Part shown: in pieces, positions 11,701 through 21,860 of the stretch
How the letters are laid out: each line of letters begins with the position of its first letter
How positions within the stretch are numbered: position 1 is the first letter of the stretch
NCBI GenBank assembly: GCA_963575645.1
Contig: OY754464.1
Coordinates: 82,992,948-83,056,947, forward strand
DNA length: 64,000 bases
Direction: 5' to 3'
Origin: Xanthostigma xanthostigma
Taxonomy: Eukaryota; Arthropoda; Insecta; Raphidioptera; Raphidiidae
Notes under the pieces: model-generated
The model's database searches: none
Told to the model about the DNA's origin: nothing
What the model saw: the letters and a program-made list of their open reading frames with translations, nothing else
Translations under genes and position numbers: made by a program

Positions 11701-13420
11701 TGTAAATAGACAAACAATTACCATGTGTGGAAATTCATTCCTGACTGCCCTTGCCCCTGAGTTTGGTTCGGGTCGTAGGTTCGTTGCCAGTGATTCTATG
11801 TCCTTTACATACTCATTACACTCTTAAAAACAAAGAAAAAACGTGTTCACTGCATTTGTTTTTTACACTCTTTTATTAACTCCACTTGTATGTATGAGCC
11901 ACGAACTCTGTAACCAGAAAACCCAGTTCGAGCGTAGCGGCGGACCGGTATCTGTCGCACGAACCAATATGGCGTCAGCTACTGGGTAACGCACACACGT
12001 TCATGGCTTACATGTGAAGTTAAACAACTTCGATAACTATATGACGAAAACAGGCGGAAAGAACCGAAGTTTTCCCAGGTAGTGCTAACGGCGTCATCTC
12101 GCGTGCGCCAGAAAACGGTCCGTCTCGAAACACGGCGAGTATAGAAAGCTAGGTCTCCTAGTTACAGGCTTCGTGATTTTGACATAATATTACTGTCATC
12201 AGTAGAAAACAACGTACTCTCAAGGCTTTTTGTTATATTTTTTTGAGGAGAATTTTCAACGCAACAGATAATTGCGGTGTCCCCTTCGATGGTACATAGC
12301 TGTGGAAGTTGTTTTCCAATTTGGGCAATTGCACTTGGACACTCGCTCAATAGTTTGCACACTCCTTGTTTCTCGCTTGTTTGTGATCGACACGAACTAC
12401 CTGTAAATAAATGATTCTAATGTGTACAGTGCTTTATGTTTTAAGTCCATTGCACACGAGACTGTTTTTTTTTTTTATAAAATCTTCTTGAAAAAATCAC
12501 TAGAATAATAAATAGTTATGACATGTTTGCCAACATAATAGAAAAAATAACTTTATAGTAGGTACATATGTCTTCGCTAGGAGAAATCAGGGAATTACAT
12601 CGAAGAAAGAGACGCAGATATATTTTCGATACGCTTTGTTGCCTTCACTCACCGCCTATTGAGTAGATAGACAATGATTCATAAGTATAGTACCTAAATG
12701 AATTATCTATACTTCTATATAAAGCTGAAGGGTTTGTTTGTTTGTTTGTTTGTTTGAACGCGCTAATCTCAGGAACTACTACTTCAAATTGAAAAAAAAA
12801 TTTTTGTTGGATAGCCCATTTATCGAGGAAGGCTATATGCTATATAAAATCAGGCTACGACCATTAGGAGCGGAGCATTAATGAAAAATGTTGCAAAATG
12901 TATCTCAAAAATAAGCTTCTATTCTGGTGAAATGCACTAACTGAATATACTCATATTAGCGTTGTCAGAATACAACGCCGGCTAGCTCAATCGGTAGAGC
13001 ACACGACTGTCAATATCAGGTCTCGTGGGTTCGAGCCCTAGGTTGGGCGAATACATTTTTATTTTTTTTTTAATTTTCTACATTGCTTTCTTCTAAGGCA
13101 GGCATTTAAATTTATTTTAATTTTATTTAATTAATTTAAAAAAATTATTAGTTAAAAAAAGTATAAATACTGCTTTTTATCGACAAAAACTTTTGAACGG
13201 TAACTCCGATCATCATCGGTAAACTAAGATGAATGTGTGTACTCATGCTCCTCCCTTCCCCATTCGTTCTTTTACACCCGGGTGAAACCGGACGGGACCG
13301 CTAGTTAAATATATGCAAGAACTTACCTCTAGTGGGTTCTTTATCTTCCGATTTTACATTGATTGCAGAAACTAAGGCGACACAAAACACTGGAATAATA
13401 ATACAGATAACTGACTTCAT
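8775..13420 (-). CDS. SP1: CLIP-domain serine protease homologue, probably inactive
   Basis: Six exons: 13327-13420, 12218-12400, 11722-11822, 11412-11524, 9754-10171, 8775-8942; 358 aa in one frame. Exon 1 is a signal peptide ([19 protein letters not shown]). Exon 2 is a CLIP domain with six Cys. Exon 3 ([12 protein letters not shown]...) supplies the linker Cys and ends [11 protein letters not shown] with no Ile-Val-Gly-Gly activation site. In exon 4 the usual TAAHC is TAAAC, so the catalytic His is Ala. In exon 5 the usual DIALL is HNIALL, so Asp is Asn. Exon 6 keeps GDSGGP, and the residue at position 189 is Ser instead of Asp. It is closest to SP2. Proteins of this kind act as secreted cofactors in haemolymph protease cascades in other insects; that role is inferred. 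Introns hold families B, H, L, I and E elements. Confidence 0.88.
9104..9733 (-). mobile_element. Family B Helentron-like element, copy B2, in intron 5 of SP1
   Basis: On the plus strand it opens with the hairpin end GCGAGTGTGCTTTAGACCAC after an A-run, then GACTGAAGTAAAACTTCTTC. It closes with GAAGTTTTACTTC before AAAAATAAAA, 20 bp from the 5' splice site at the end of exon 5. Confidence 0.65.
10370..10495. repeat. Foldback repeat family H, copy H1
   Basis: A near-perfect palindrome whose arms carry AAGTGTGTAGGCTTTGACGG and CCGGTGTTGATCC. The middle reads GGGCTTGTATGCCGTGGTCC. Other copies are at 34.5, 43.5 and 55.8 kb. Confidence 0.65.
10519..11274. mobile_element. Family L element with embedded tRNA-like segment, copy L1
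   Basis: It starts TTGGCAAAAACAAAAGTGCA and ends with the perfect hairpin GCACATACCGCTAG-TTTAGCGGTATGTGC. A tRNA-Ser/Leu-like segment at 10676-10738 (minus) has an A box GGCCGAGCGGTTAA and a B box GGTTCGATTCC. L2 at 60018-60753 is nearly identical. It lies in intron 4 of SP1. Confidence 0.65.
12575..12715 (+). repeat. Repeat family I, partial copy I1
   Basis: Shares AATCAGGGAATTACATCGA, CGCAGATATATTTTC and CGCTTTGTTG with 43700-44100 and, inverted, 51555-51945. Confidence 0.5.
12712..13305 (+). mobile_element. Family E composite element, copy E2, with tRNA-like segment
   Basis: Same ends as E1. The tRNA-like segment is 12976-13049 (GCCGGCTAGCTCAATCGGTA...TTCGAGCCCTAGG). It lies in intron 1 of SP1, about 20 bp from the 5' splice site of exon 1. 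Confidence 0.6.
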
Positions 13421-13568
13421 TTTAAATAATTACGTTTGAACTAGGAGATCAGCAGCATCCAACTGGTTTAAAGATCACAAATGACAAACTGGACTTATGT
13501 ATACGCAACTATCTATTTATTCCCAGTATTTATAATCGGATTTTTTTTTAATAAAACCACTATCTTGT

Positions 13569-13593
13569 GATCCGGTTCTTTTACCCGAAGTTC
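13569..13593 (-). promoter_or_regulatory. Conserved upstream motif of SP1
   Basis: The coding strand reads TTCGGGTAAAAGAACCGGAT, 149 bp upstream of the ATG. Downstream on the same strand are a TATA-like TTATAAATA and an initiator-like CCAGTTTGTC, in the order expected for a core promoter. Confidence 0.65.
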
Positions 13594-13680
13594 AATTTGC
13601 AAACAGTCTGCAAATTATTTACATATTTTCTTGTTGTTTAATTTATTCTCTTCTTTATATATACGTTACAGGTCAAACTA

Positions 13681-14180
13681 ATAGTATATTGTGCGACTAG
13701 TGAGAGAAGGAGAAGATTCCATGAGCGTGAAATTTGCCGCACGAGCTTAGCGAGTGCGGTAACACGCGAGTGGAATATTCTCCTTCGATCAATGGTCGCA
13801 CATAATACTTTATTCAACTAGCACGAGTAATATGTAATCGGGGCCCTGATAAACGAGGGAAAAATAATAAATCACTTCATTGATTGACGTACCCACCGCC
13901 CTCGATGCACACAAGATGGCCCTGAATTTCGCTGAATTGCGATGCTGTTTTCATAATATATACAAATCGCTACCGCGTTCCTATTGGTCCAGAAAATATG
14001 CAGTTATTATTCATTATTCTACGGCTTCCGCTCGCTACTGCGTTCCTATTGGTCCAGAAAATTCATTATCGTACAGTACGGCTCATTATTAGCACTCTAC
14101 GCGGAACATGAAGTAATTTATTATTTCTCCCGAATTTAGCAGGGCCCCGAAATTACATATTACTCACGCGTGTTGAATAA
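13681..14180. mobile_element. Paired MITEs G2 and F3
   Basis: The palindrome G2 (13681-13813) directly abuts F3 (13815-14180), exactly as G1 and F2 do at 7990-8500. The pair sits just upstream of the SP1 promoter. Confidence 0.6.
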
Positions 14181-14189
14181 AAATATTTT

Positions 14190-15175
14190 TATTTTAAAAA
14201 TCTATATTTTTTTACCAAATCCATAAAAAAAAATTATAATGCATTAGTTTTTAAGAAATATACTAAGAACCGTTTTCGAGGATGTACTCGTTTTCTTTAT
14301 ACCAGCATGTTAATTATGCACATTTTGATTGTTAATATCTCGTTTTACAGGCGGTGTAAAATTTAATTTTTTTTTTTATTAAAGATAAGGCACTTTTGTT
14401 AACCTTACACTTCAATTTTATTAAATTTCTATAAGAAAAGCCTTTTCACGCCAACAACAACATAATACTTCGAATAGGTTGATTTCGTTTATTAGCTTTG
14501 CCCGTAACATATACTCATTCGGTTATATTGTGAGGTCAGTGTTCAATTCTTAGATATTCAGATTTTCAGTAGGAAAAAAAACTGCAAAAAATTCCCAAAC
14601 GTTGTTATTATTATTGTTGTTGTTTAGAAGAAGGAATTTCTTAAAGAGCACCCAAAACTTCCTCACCGTCATATACCCACGTCTCATACCACTAAATGGG
14701 CAATTAGAGTGAATTTGGGTCGTTCGCACAGAATCCAGGGAGCGACCCAATAAGCACGGTCTTTTGCATGTGACAGATTAGTGACTACATTACGCCGATA
14801 CTATAGCTTTTATATTTGCCAATAGTGACGATTTGAATCATCCAAGAACACCACAATTAATTTAAGATAGAGAGATATTTCTTGCTGAGCTCAAAAAGAA
14901 GGTTTTGATATTTTAAGAGTTTCTCAGTCTCAGCGACTATGTTTTTTTTTAGCAGGAGCTAAGAACTCGATAACTTACTATGTATATCATGTTTTTGGAG
15001 CTGAAAATTTCCTGATAGTGCTGAATGAATAGTTTCAGACAATCTTACATGATTCATTCCATATCACCAGGAACGTTGGTGCTTAGTTTCAAAAACCGCA
15101 TACTCCAAAACTTACTGATGTTTCAGAAGAATAAAAATTACTTATGATATACATTAGTATCATAAGTACTTACAG
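14190..15175. other. Intergenic stretch between SP1 and SP2, nothing recognised
   Basis: AT-rich, with homopolymer runs and a short (GTT)n-like tract near 14605. No coding or RNA gene was seen. Confidence 0.5.
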
Positions 15176-15179
15176 GTAA

Positions 15180-15800
15180 TTTTTGTTGTGAGCTGCGTTG
15201 GTATTGTTGCGTGCCCTCTGTTGGGACGACTATGGGTTCTGTAGAATTTTCTAGCCACAACAACAAGCCAAGTAAAAATCCGACCTTCTTGGAACTTTCT
15301 GGAGAATGCAATGCAGGTAAAGAAAAGTTCTTCTAGAAGATTCGATCAGGCAGGATCGAAGCTATAAAATGCGAGCGGATCGCTGGGGTCAGTCAGTCAG
15401 TTGTTCATGTGTTGATACAAGTGCTCTGGCGTTGCAACATAAATTATTCAGTTATACTGTGAAGATAAATAAACTTTAGTGTGTGTAAACCATTGAGTGC
15501 AATTATATAAATCTGTTATTACATAAATGACTTTTTGTAAATAGACAAGTGTGAATAAGTGTACTAGATAAACTTTGTGTTGTGGTCCTGTGTTGTAAAT
15601 ACCTAATCTTGTGTACATAATTTAGTGACTCTATAGTCTCTGTTACTTAGTCTTTTATTTTATTATTTAGAACTGTCGTTTTTTTGTTTCTGTTATTATT
15701 ACTGTCCCGTTTGAGAAGTATACGCTTTCGTTTGTGTGTTTAACTGTTTTGTTAAACGTTTATTATTGTAAATAAATAATTTCCGCCACGTATTAGAACA
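15180..15800 (+). promoter_or_regulatory. Heat-shock-like promoter block, probably a solo LTR
   Basis: It has inverted GAA/TTC arrays (CTTGGAACTTTCTGGAGAA near 15290 and AAGTTCTTCTAGAAGATTC near 15325), a TATAAAA near 15363, and an initiator-like TCAGTCAGTCAGTTG about 28 bp later. No open frame follows; the sequence ends in AATAAA-like signals. A solo LTR of an old LTR element is the most likely reading. A promoter left from a heat-inducible gene is the alternative. Confidence 0.45.
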
Positions 15801-15988
15801 GTCTTGTTACGGTATGTTTAATAAAAAGAAATGTACGGAAATAATATCGAACAGTCATTTATTTAAAAAATAACACTACACTTTTTTTAATAATATTCGA
15901 GGAACAGTTTGTATTAAAATTATAAAAAAGAGGACTCTACGACTGGGTTGTAATGGTTTCCTTCAGCGTTGATAAACTTCCGAAATAT

Positions 15989-18900
15989 TTATGGCCATAC
16001 AATGCTTTCGATCCACGGTACATAGTAGGATATTTTTGTGTAGACCCCAGGCACTGCAACAATGCCACAAGCCTTTCCAAATGATGTAATTCCGATCAAG
16101 TCGTAACTGCAGCAAGCACCGTCTCGTTTAATTTGCAACGGACCTCCTGAATCGCCCTGCAGAACAATCATACAACTTAGGAAAGAAAAATAATGAGATC
16201 CTTTTTATAGGATTACGCAGAAACTAGGAACACTTTCAATTCATCTGTTTGTATGTCACCTCACAGTACATAAAAAAAATGCTGTGTAGTTTACACTACA
16301 CACTAGTAAACCTGAAATAACTGTAATGGCTCCGACTGCCTGGATTTTCAGGTTACGTACGAAGCAAGCGTTTAACCCAACCGCAACCTTGGTTAATGAT
16401 CTACAGTCGGTTTTTATGGTATCCGTTCGTGACAATTTCAATTTCAAGAATGAATTTTACTCTACGGTGCCAAAAGAAGTTTTACTTCAAAGATAGTTAC
16501 CTGACAAGTATCACTTCCGTGTGTGTAGCTCCCATAGCACAGCATCGAATCCGGCACGATACCGTGTTCCAAAACATTCTTTACAACTTTGTTGTACGAT
16601 TTATTGCAGTCTTCGTACGTGAACTGATCCAGAGTGACCTTGAGAAGATCATTACTTATTGCTCCAGCGTACTCTGTTCTGCCCCAACCCGTGGCAACGG
16701 CTTTAATATTTGTGAAAGATTTGCCTGGCAAATCGTCGCCTGAGTACAAACAGCCGGGTCGGACATTTGGGCCAAAGACAATGGTACGATCGGTTCGCAA
16801 TAGAGCAATATTATGGTACTTGGACGGTGCCTTATAATCAGGGTGTTTAATAATCTGCTCGACGTCTACTTCTTGGACGCCTTCGACGTCATCTCTTTTT
16901 AAATGGCCTAATTTTATCCAACGGACATCGCCACTGTAAATACAAAAAAAAAATGGTTGTCTGTAAAGTCGGTTTACGGACGATAGTTTTACGTGATAAC
17001 GTATTCCGCTCGAAGGTCAGGCGGAACATGACACATTTCGGAACGTGACACTTTTTCGTGCATGCAGCCGGTGTTTCATCAATTTATAAGACGTTATCAC
17101 GTCAATAATGATTTCGTTTTGTACAAAAACACCTAAAAATGTTGAGGTCCATAAAAAATTTTGAGAAGGTTGGATAATAAAACAATTTGACTGATTAGCA
17201 ACGTTTCGTTCAATCTTTGAACTTGAAGCTTGAATTAAGTTGTTTTAATTGTTTTTTTGAAGTGAAAACTTCTTTAGCGGCGTTGTACACTTTTTATTGT
17301 AATGGGTAAAAAATGTTAAACTCGCGTCAGGACACGTGACCTGATCGAAAATTCGTAAGACGGATGGAGAGTAGAGGTATGGGTAAACTGATCGAAAATT
17401 CGTAAGACGGATGGAGAGTAGAGGTAATATTCAAGTTTTCACTTCTGCCGGCACTCCCGGAGTGCAGCCCGTCTTTTTTTTTATTTATTCAGTCTTTCCA
17501 CAACCTTGAAATGAATGTTTTTAAAGTTTAGATACTACAACGCTTAGAATTAAAAAAAAAATTACGTTGATTTACTCCCGACGCAGGTCGCAGCTGTAAG
17601 AACATATCTTTCACTGATAAGGCTCCCTCCGCACGGCCACAACTTCTCACCATTTTCTAATTGGAAACCCAGCAGTGCCTGTGAAAAAGAAACATACAAA
17701 ATTTTTGCTTAATAGTAAGAATCCAAAATACTTATTTGAATAAAGAAAAGTCGAGTATTCCTCCTTAATTAAATTATAGAATCTTAATTTTCAAACCTAA
17801 GAAAATTTAGCCTCAACAGATACGTTTAAAAATTATGTCAGCTAAATAATAATAATAATGCGTTTAACGTCCGTTTCTCGACTTTATGTCATAACAGACG
17901 CCATTCGCACCATTACTATTTTCCATGTATCACACTTCCCGTTATTTTCTACAATTTTTAAACTTAAACTTAATTAATAGCAATGGGTGAATGAAGGAAT
18001 TTTTAGGAAATTAGGATAAGGTAGGCAAGTTTGACAGGTAATCGGCCATGGTCTTGAATAAGGAACCATCTCGATATTTATCTGGAATTGTTGAGGGAAA
18101 TCATGGAAAACCTCAACAAGATGGCCGGTACAGGAATTACCGTTTCTCGGCGAGAGGCAGTGGGAAAAACTCAGATCTGCCCCCGCCGTGATTCGAACCC
18201 GGCACCTCCCGAATGCGAATCTAGTGCTCTCACCGCTACGCCACCCCGCTCGGTTACTAAATATTGTAAATTCAAAAATAATTACCATATGTGGGAACTC
18301 ATTCCTCACCGCCCTTCCCCCTGATTTTGGTTTGGCTCGGTCATTAGGTGCCAGTGATTCTATTCCTTTTACGTACTCAAGACACTCTTAAAAATAAAGA
18401 AAGAAACACGTTTGAAAATTGTGAATCAGTTTTAAGTATCATCAAAAGAAAACAGTATACTTTCTAGGCTTTTCCTTATATTTTTTTGAGGAAAATTTTC
18501 AACGCAACAGATAATTGCTGTATCCCCTTCGAAGCCGCATAGCTGTGGAAATTGATGTTTTTTTATTTGAGCAATAGCACTTGGGCACTCGCTCAATAGT
18601 TTGCACACTCCTTGTTTGTCGCCTGTTTGTGATCGGCACGAACTACCTGTAATAAATTCGATAAATTTCGAATAAAGTCGAAGAGATCATGAAATTAAAA
18701 GACTATTTGTGGTATTTAATAAAAAAAAATTTTAATTTCTCAAACGTAGTTTCTTTGAGCTTTCTGTTTTTGTCTGTATACAGAGTGAGTCATATTAATC
18801 TTCGGATGTGATTATCTTTTCGGGGTGGGGTAAAATCGAAAAATGGTTCAGAGCAAGTTGATTGGTTCGAAGCGGGACATCGGATGTCATGGTCACTTTT

Positions 18901-20114
18901 GACCTTGGCTCGACGGTTCAAGGTCATTCTTTGTTGTAATGGAAACCCTCATTTTTGAGATCGTGAAAAAACATTAAACTTTTGTCCCAAACATTTTTCT
19001 CCATACCCCGTATTTTCCGGGATATCTACGGTCCAAAATTTGAATTTCCAAATGTTTATGATTTTTTTACCTCCGAAACACAGGTTTTTTTGAAAAATCG
19101 CAAGAAAGAGAAAGTTCTTGGAATTTCTCAAGGATTCAATTGCAATTTTTAAAAAAACAGCGTCTTTATGTTTTACAAAAAAGAAAAATTTCAAGCGTGA
19201 TTTTTAGGCGCGACCTTTGTATGTACGTCTGTGAATCTTTCATAAGTATTTTCGTTTTACAGGGCTGTGATCTTAAGGAGGTTGAGCCGTTTTACGAAGA
19301 TAATGAAAAAAATCTGAAATGACGTTTTTTTAATAGATTTTTATGACAAAATTTTCTGTAAAAAATCCAAAATCATTAGGAGATTTATAAAGTTAAAAAT
19401 TAAAAAAAAAACTTTTACATGTAGTCTTATGGAAAATATGTCAACCTAGCATGCAAACGGTACATTTTAATTTTTTGCAAATAACCAAATAATGTCAGCA
19501 GTTCCGAAAACTAACTATGTAAAGCATCGATGTCTTAAGTACGCATATTTTAATATTTTTTCCAAATTAATTAGGAGACTTTTAAGAAATAAAAAAAAAA
19601 TTATTAAACCTTAGCACTTTTCGATTATGGACTTTTATTCTTGACAATTTTAACTGAATTTTCAACTTTTTAATGATTTAATTTTAATTTTTATTACTTC
19701 TAATTTCTTTTTTTAATTATTTATTGCAAAAAATATGTAAAATACAGATATTTACATAAATTTATTTTCTAACCTAACTTTGTACAAAAAATTCAAAAGT
19801 TAGTCCATTAAATAAAAAAATAGTGAAATAATTCTAATTATAATAAAAAAAATGATATATTTATGCCTTTATGACAATATATAATTTATTGGTATCATCG
19901 ACTTATAACCTTTTGTAAAAATTTATTCTGAAAAAGTTCCTATTTAGAATTCGACTTACTTTTGATTGGGACTGTAACGCATCAACCTCCTTAAGAAATT
20001 ATACAACGTAGAAAACTTACCTTTAGCGAGCTCTTGGTCTTGTGTTATTGCACTGATAGCAGGAAAAAACGCAACAGAAAACACTAAAATAACTATACAG
20101 ATTACTGACGTCAT
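15989..20114 (-). CDS. SP2: CLIP-domain serine protease homologue, probably inactive
   Basis: Six exons: 20021-20114, 18461-18646, 18286-18386, 17566-17678, 16501-16933, 15989-16156; 364 aa in one frame. The signal peptide reads [19 protein letters not shown]; this start was chosen over an upstream in-frame Met because it aligns with SP1. The CLIP domain has six Cys. The linker starts [13 protein letters not shown] and ends [11 protein letters not shown] with no Ile-Val-Gly-Gly. The His exon reads TAATC (His to Thr) and exon 5 reads HNIALL (Asp to Asn), while GDSGGP is intact and Asp189 is present (SDTCQ). Exon 6 encodes the same 55 residues as in SP1. It is the nearest paralogue of SP1, with a six-residue longer protein. 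A binding or cofactor role in a haemolymph cascade is inferred, not shown. Confidence 0.88.
16954..17103 (-). mobile_element. Family A element, short copy A3, in intron 4 of SP2
   Basis: Both ends are present (TGGTTGTCTGTAAAGTCGG and ATAAGACGTTATCACGTC) but the centre is only about 100 bp. It lies 20 bp from the 3' splice site of exon 5, in a stretch that is A-rich on the plus strand. Confidence 0.65.
17259..17473 (+). mobile_element. Family C Helentron-like element, copy C1
   Basis: It starts after a T-run with GAAGTGAAAACTTCTTTAGC. It ends CAAGTTTTCACTTCTGCCGG, hairpin GCACTCCCGGAGTGC and CCCGTC before a T-run. A 38-bp segment (CTGATCGAAAATTCGTAAGA...) is duplicated in tandem inside. It lies in intron 4 of SP2. 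Confidence 0.65.
17960..18248 (-). mobile_element. tRNA-derived SINE in intron 3 of SP2
   Basis: The minus strand begins with a tRNA-like head: A box GGTGGCGTAGCGGTGAGAGC and B box GGTTCGAATC, followed by a body with ACCATGGCCGATTACCTG. The pattern matches SINEs common in several insect orders. The head lies about 40 bp from the 5' splice site of exon 3. Confidence 0.7.
18785..19390. repeat. Probable repeat in intron 1 of SP2, single copy here
   Basis: It contains GCGGGACATCGGATGTCATG and GACCTTGGCTCGACGGTTCA, arranged like sequences I associate with dispersed insect repeats. No second copy in the window and no coding potential, so the assignment is weak. The rest of the intron to 20020 is AT-rich with nothing recognised. 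Confidence 0.3.
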
Positions 20115-20272
20115 CGTAACCGATTTCGTGTGTACCAGGAGATCATCAGCATTCGACTGGTTGCTTTTCAGTAAGATTACAACAGACGAACTGACAAATG
20201 CATGTAAATACAACTACCCGTGTATTAATAGTATTCATACTTTTTTTTTTTTAATTAAAACCACTATCTGGT

Positions 20273-20298
20273 GAATCGATTCTTTAATCGGTAAGTTC
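20273..20298 (-). promoter_or_regulatory. Conserved upstream motif of SP2
   Basis: The coding strand reads CCGATTAAAGAATCGATTC, 159 bp upstream of the ATG; it is the most diverged of the five copies. SP1 and SP2 also share GATAGTGGTTTTA just after it and a CAGTTYGTC initiator-like site. Confidence 0.55.
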
Positions 20299-20418
20299 AA
20301 TTTGCAAGCAGTCAACAAATCATTTACATAAATTATTATTTTCTTTTCTAAAGGCGCCTGTACACGACCTTCCAGTTCCGACGGGGCTCCTAAAGCAGTG
20401 GTATGTTGAATTTCATAT

Positions 20419-20866
20419 TGTAACACCACGTTTTAAAAAATCACGCCGCCACTGGTGTACTCTGGTGGTCATGTAAGAGAAACAGAGGCAAGAAGGCAGC
20501 GGAGCGTATGAACTAGGAAGTTGTGTTTATGTTAAAAAACTTAAATTAATAAATGTGTTGAATTAAATAATATTCGTGTTACAAACTTACGTTAATAAAT
20601 ATATTGAATTAAATAATAATTGTTACAAACTGGCGCCCAACGTTTGAGCGCCAGTTTGTAAAATTATTATTATTTTATTCAACATATTTGTTAACGTAAG
20701 TTTGTAACATGAATATTATTTAATTCAACACATTTATTAATTTAAGTTTTTTAACATGAACACTACTTCCTAGTTCATACGCTCCGCTGCCATCTTGCCT
20801 CTGTTTATCCACATGACCACCAGGGTACACCAGTGGCGGCGTGGCTTTTTAAGACGTGGTGTTACA
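20419..20866. mobile_element. Two LTRs joined head to head in inverted orientation (LTR-element fossil)
   Basis: The left arm starts TGTAACACCACG and the right arm ends with the inverse CGTGGTGTTACA. They meet at TGGCGC-CCAACGTTTGA-GCGCCA, where TGGCGCCCAACG matches a tRNA-Lys primer-binding site. ATAT flanks both sides as a possible 4-bp target duplication. No internal coding region is present. It lies about 120 bp upstream of the SP2 motif. Confidence 0.65.
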
Positions 20867-21860
20867 ATATACAGTACGTAAATCTCTAAAGGACGCTGGT
20901 TTTGCCGCTAGATTCCTTGCTAGTTTTCAAGCATTGGTTTTCGTGATGGCTTCACACGATGCATGTATTTCAACTTGTTTTGTAGATGGGTTTGGTACAG
21001 CCGCAGTAATAAAATATTAACAAAAATGGAAGTTTATTGTCTCTGAACAGGATACACACTATGACGCCATGTTTGTTTTTGGGCGTTTGCTCATGTCGCC
21101 GACATGACAAGATACTGTTTCCTGATTGGTTCTTGCTCAAAACAATTAGACGTACAAGCAAAGAAAATCCACCTTGTGAATTCGCAGGCGAGCCCGCAGT
21201 GACGTCATTTTCAGCTTCTTAATCTGCACGGCAGCCAACCCGAGTCAAAATTATCAAATTTAGAAAAACAAGTTTTTTTATTATTTATTATTACAAACAA
21301 CTAACAGATTTAATTAAATAAGTATATCAAAATCAAGATAAATAAAAAAACGTGTGAACCTTACCCCCATCAGGACATGGGGGAGTAAAATTTCTTTCAA
21401 AAATATTTACTAAAGCTGAAATGATGACGTGGTTGATATCACGCATGCGCTGAATCACACATTATAGGTATATTCATAAATACATGCATATAAATAATAA
21501 ACATATAGATATTATATATAAACAATAAATATATTTATTTAAATGCCTATATGTATACAATATATAAACACTACACAGTAGACGCTGACAACCTTACATG
21601 TTGAGCGTCTATAATTTACGATATAATCTAAACACTGCACAAATTATTTATCAGCTCACATTCTATTATATAGTACTTTGACAGTTATGCAATATTAAAA
21701 AACTCACGCAAAACTATTGAACAAATAACATAGGTTATACATGTGTAAATGTGTCTATGTATACAAAAGCTTATATTTCCCTTTTTAAATGGTATTTTAT
21801 TGTTATTTTGTACAGAACTTTTTTTTTTGGCAAAATAAAATTGAATAGAAGATAATTTAT
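20867..21860. other. Intergenic stretch between SP2 and SP3, nothing recognised
   Basis: AT-rich sequence with no clear gene or repeat. An AATAAA on the minus strand near 21794 probably serves SP3. Confidence 0.45.

Noticed and set aside
7097-14092. Recurring small frame MIDVPTALDAHKMAL in three places
   Set aside because: It is carried by three copies of MITE family F, drifts after about 28 residues, and has no known domain.
17974-18324. Overlapping frames on both strands at 18.0-18.3 kb
   Set aside because: They cover a tRNA-derived SINE and part of SP2 exon 3.
19956-20213. Upstream in-frame Met for SP2 (MYLHAFVSSS...)
   Set aside because: SP1 has no counterpart, and the leader starting MTSVICIV aligns with MKSVICII of SP1, so the later Met is preferred.
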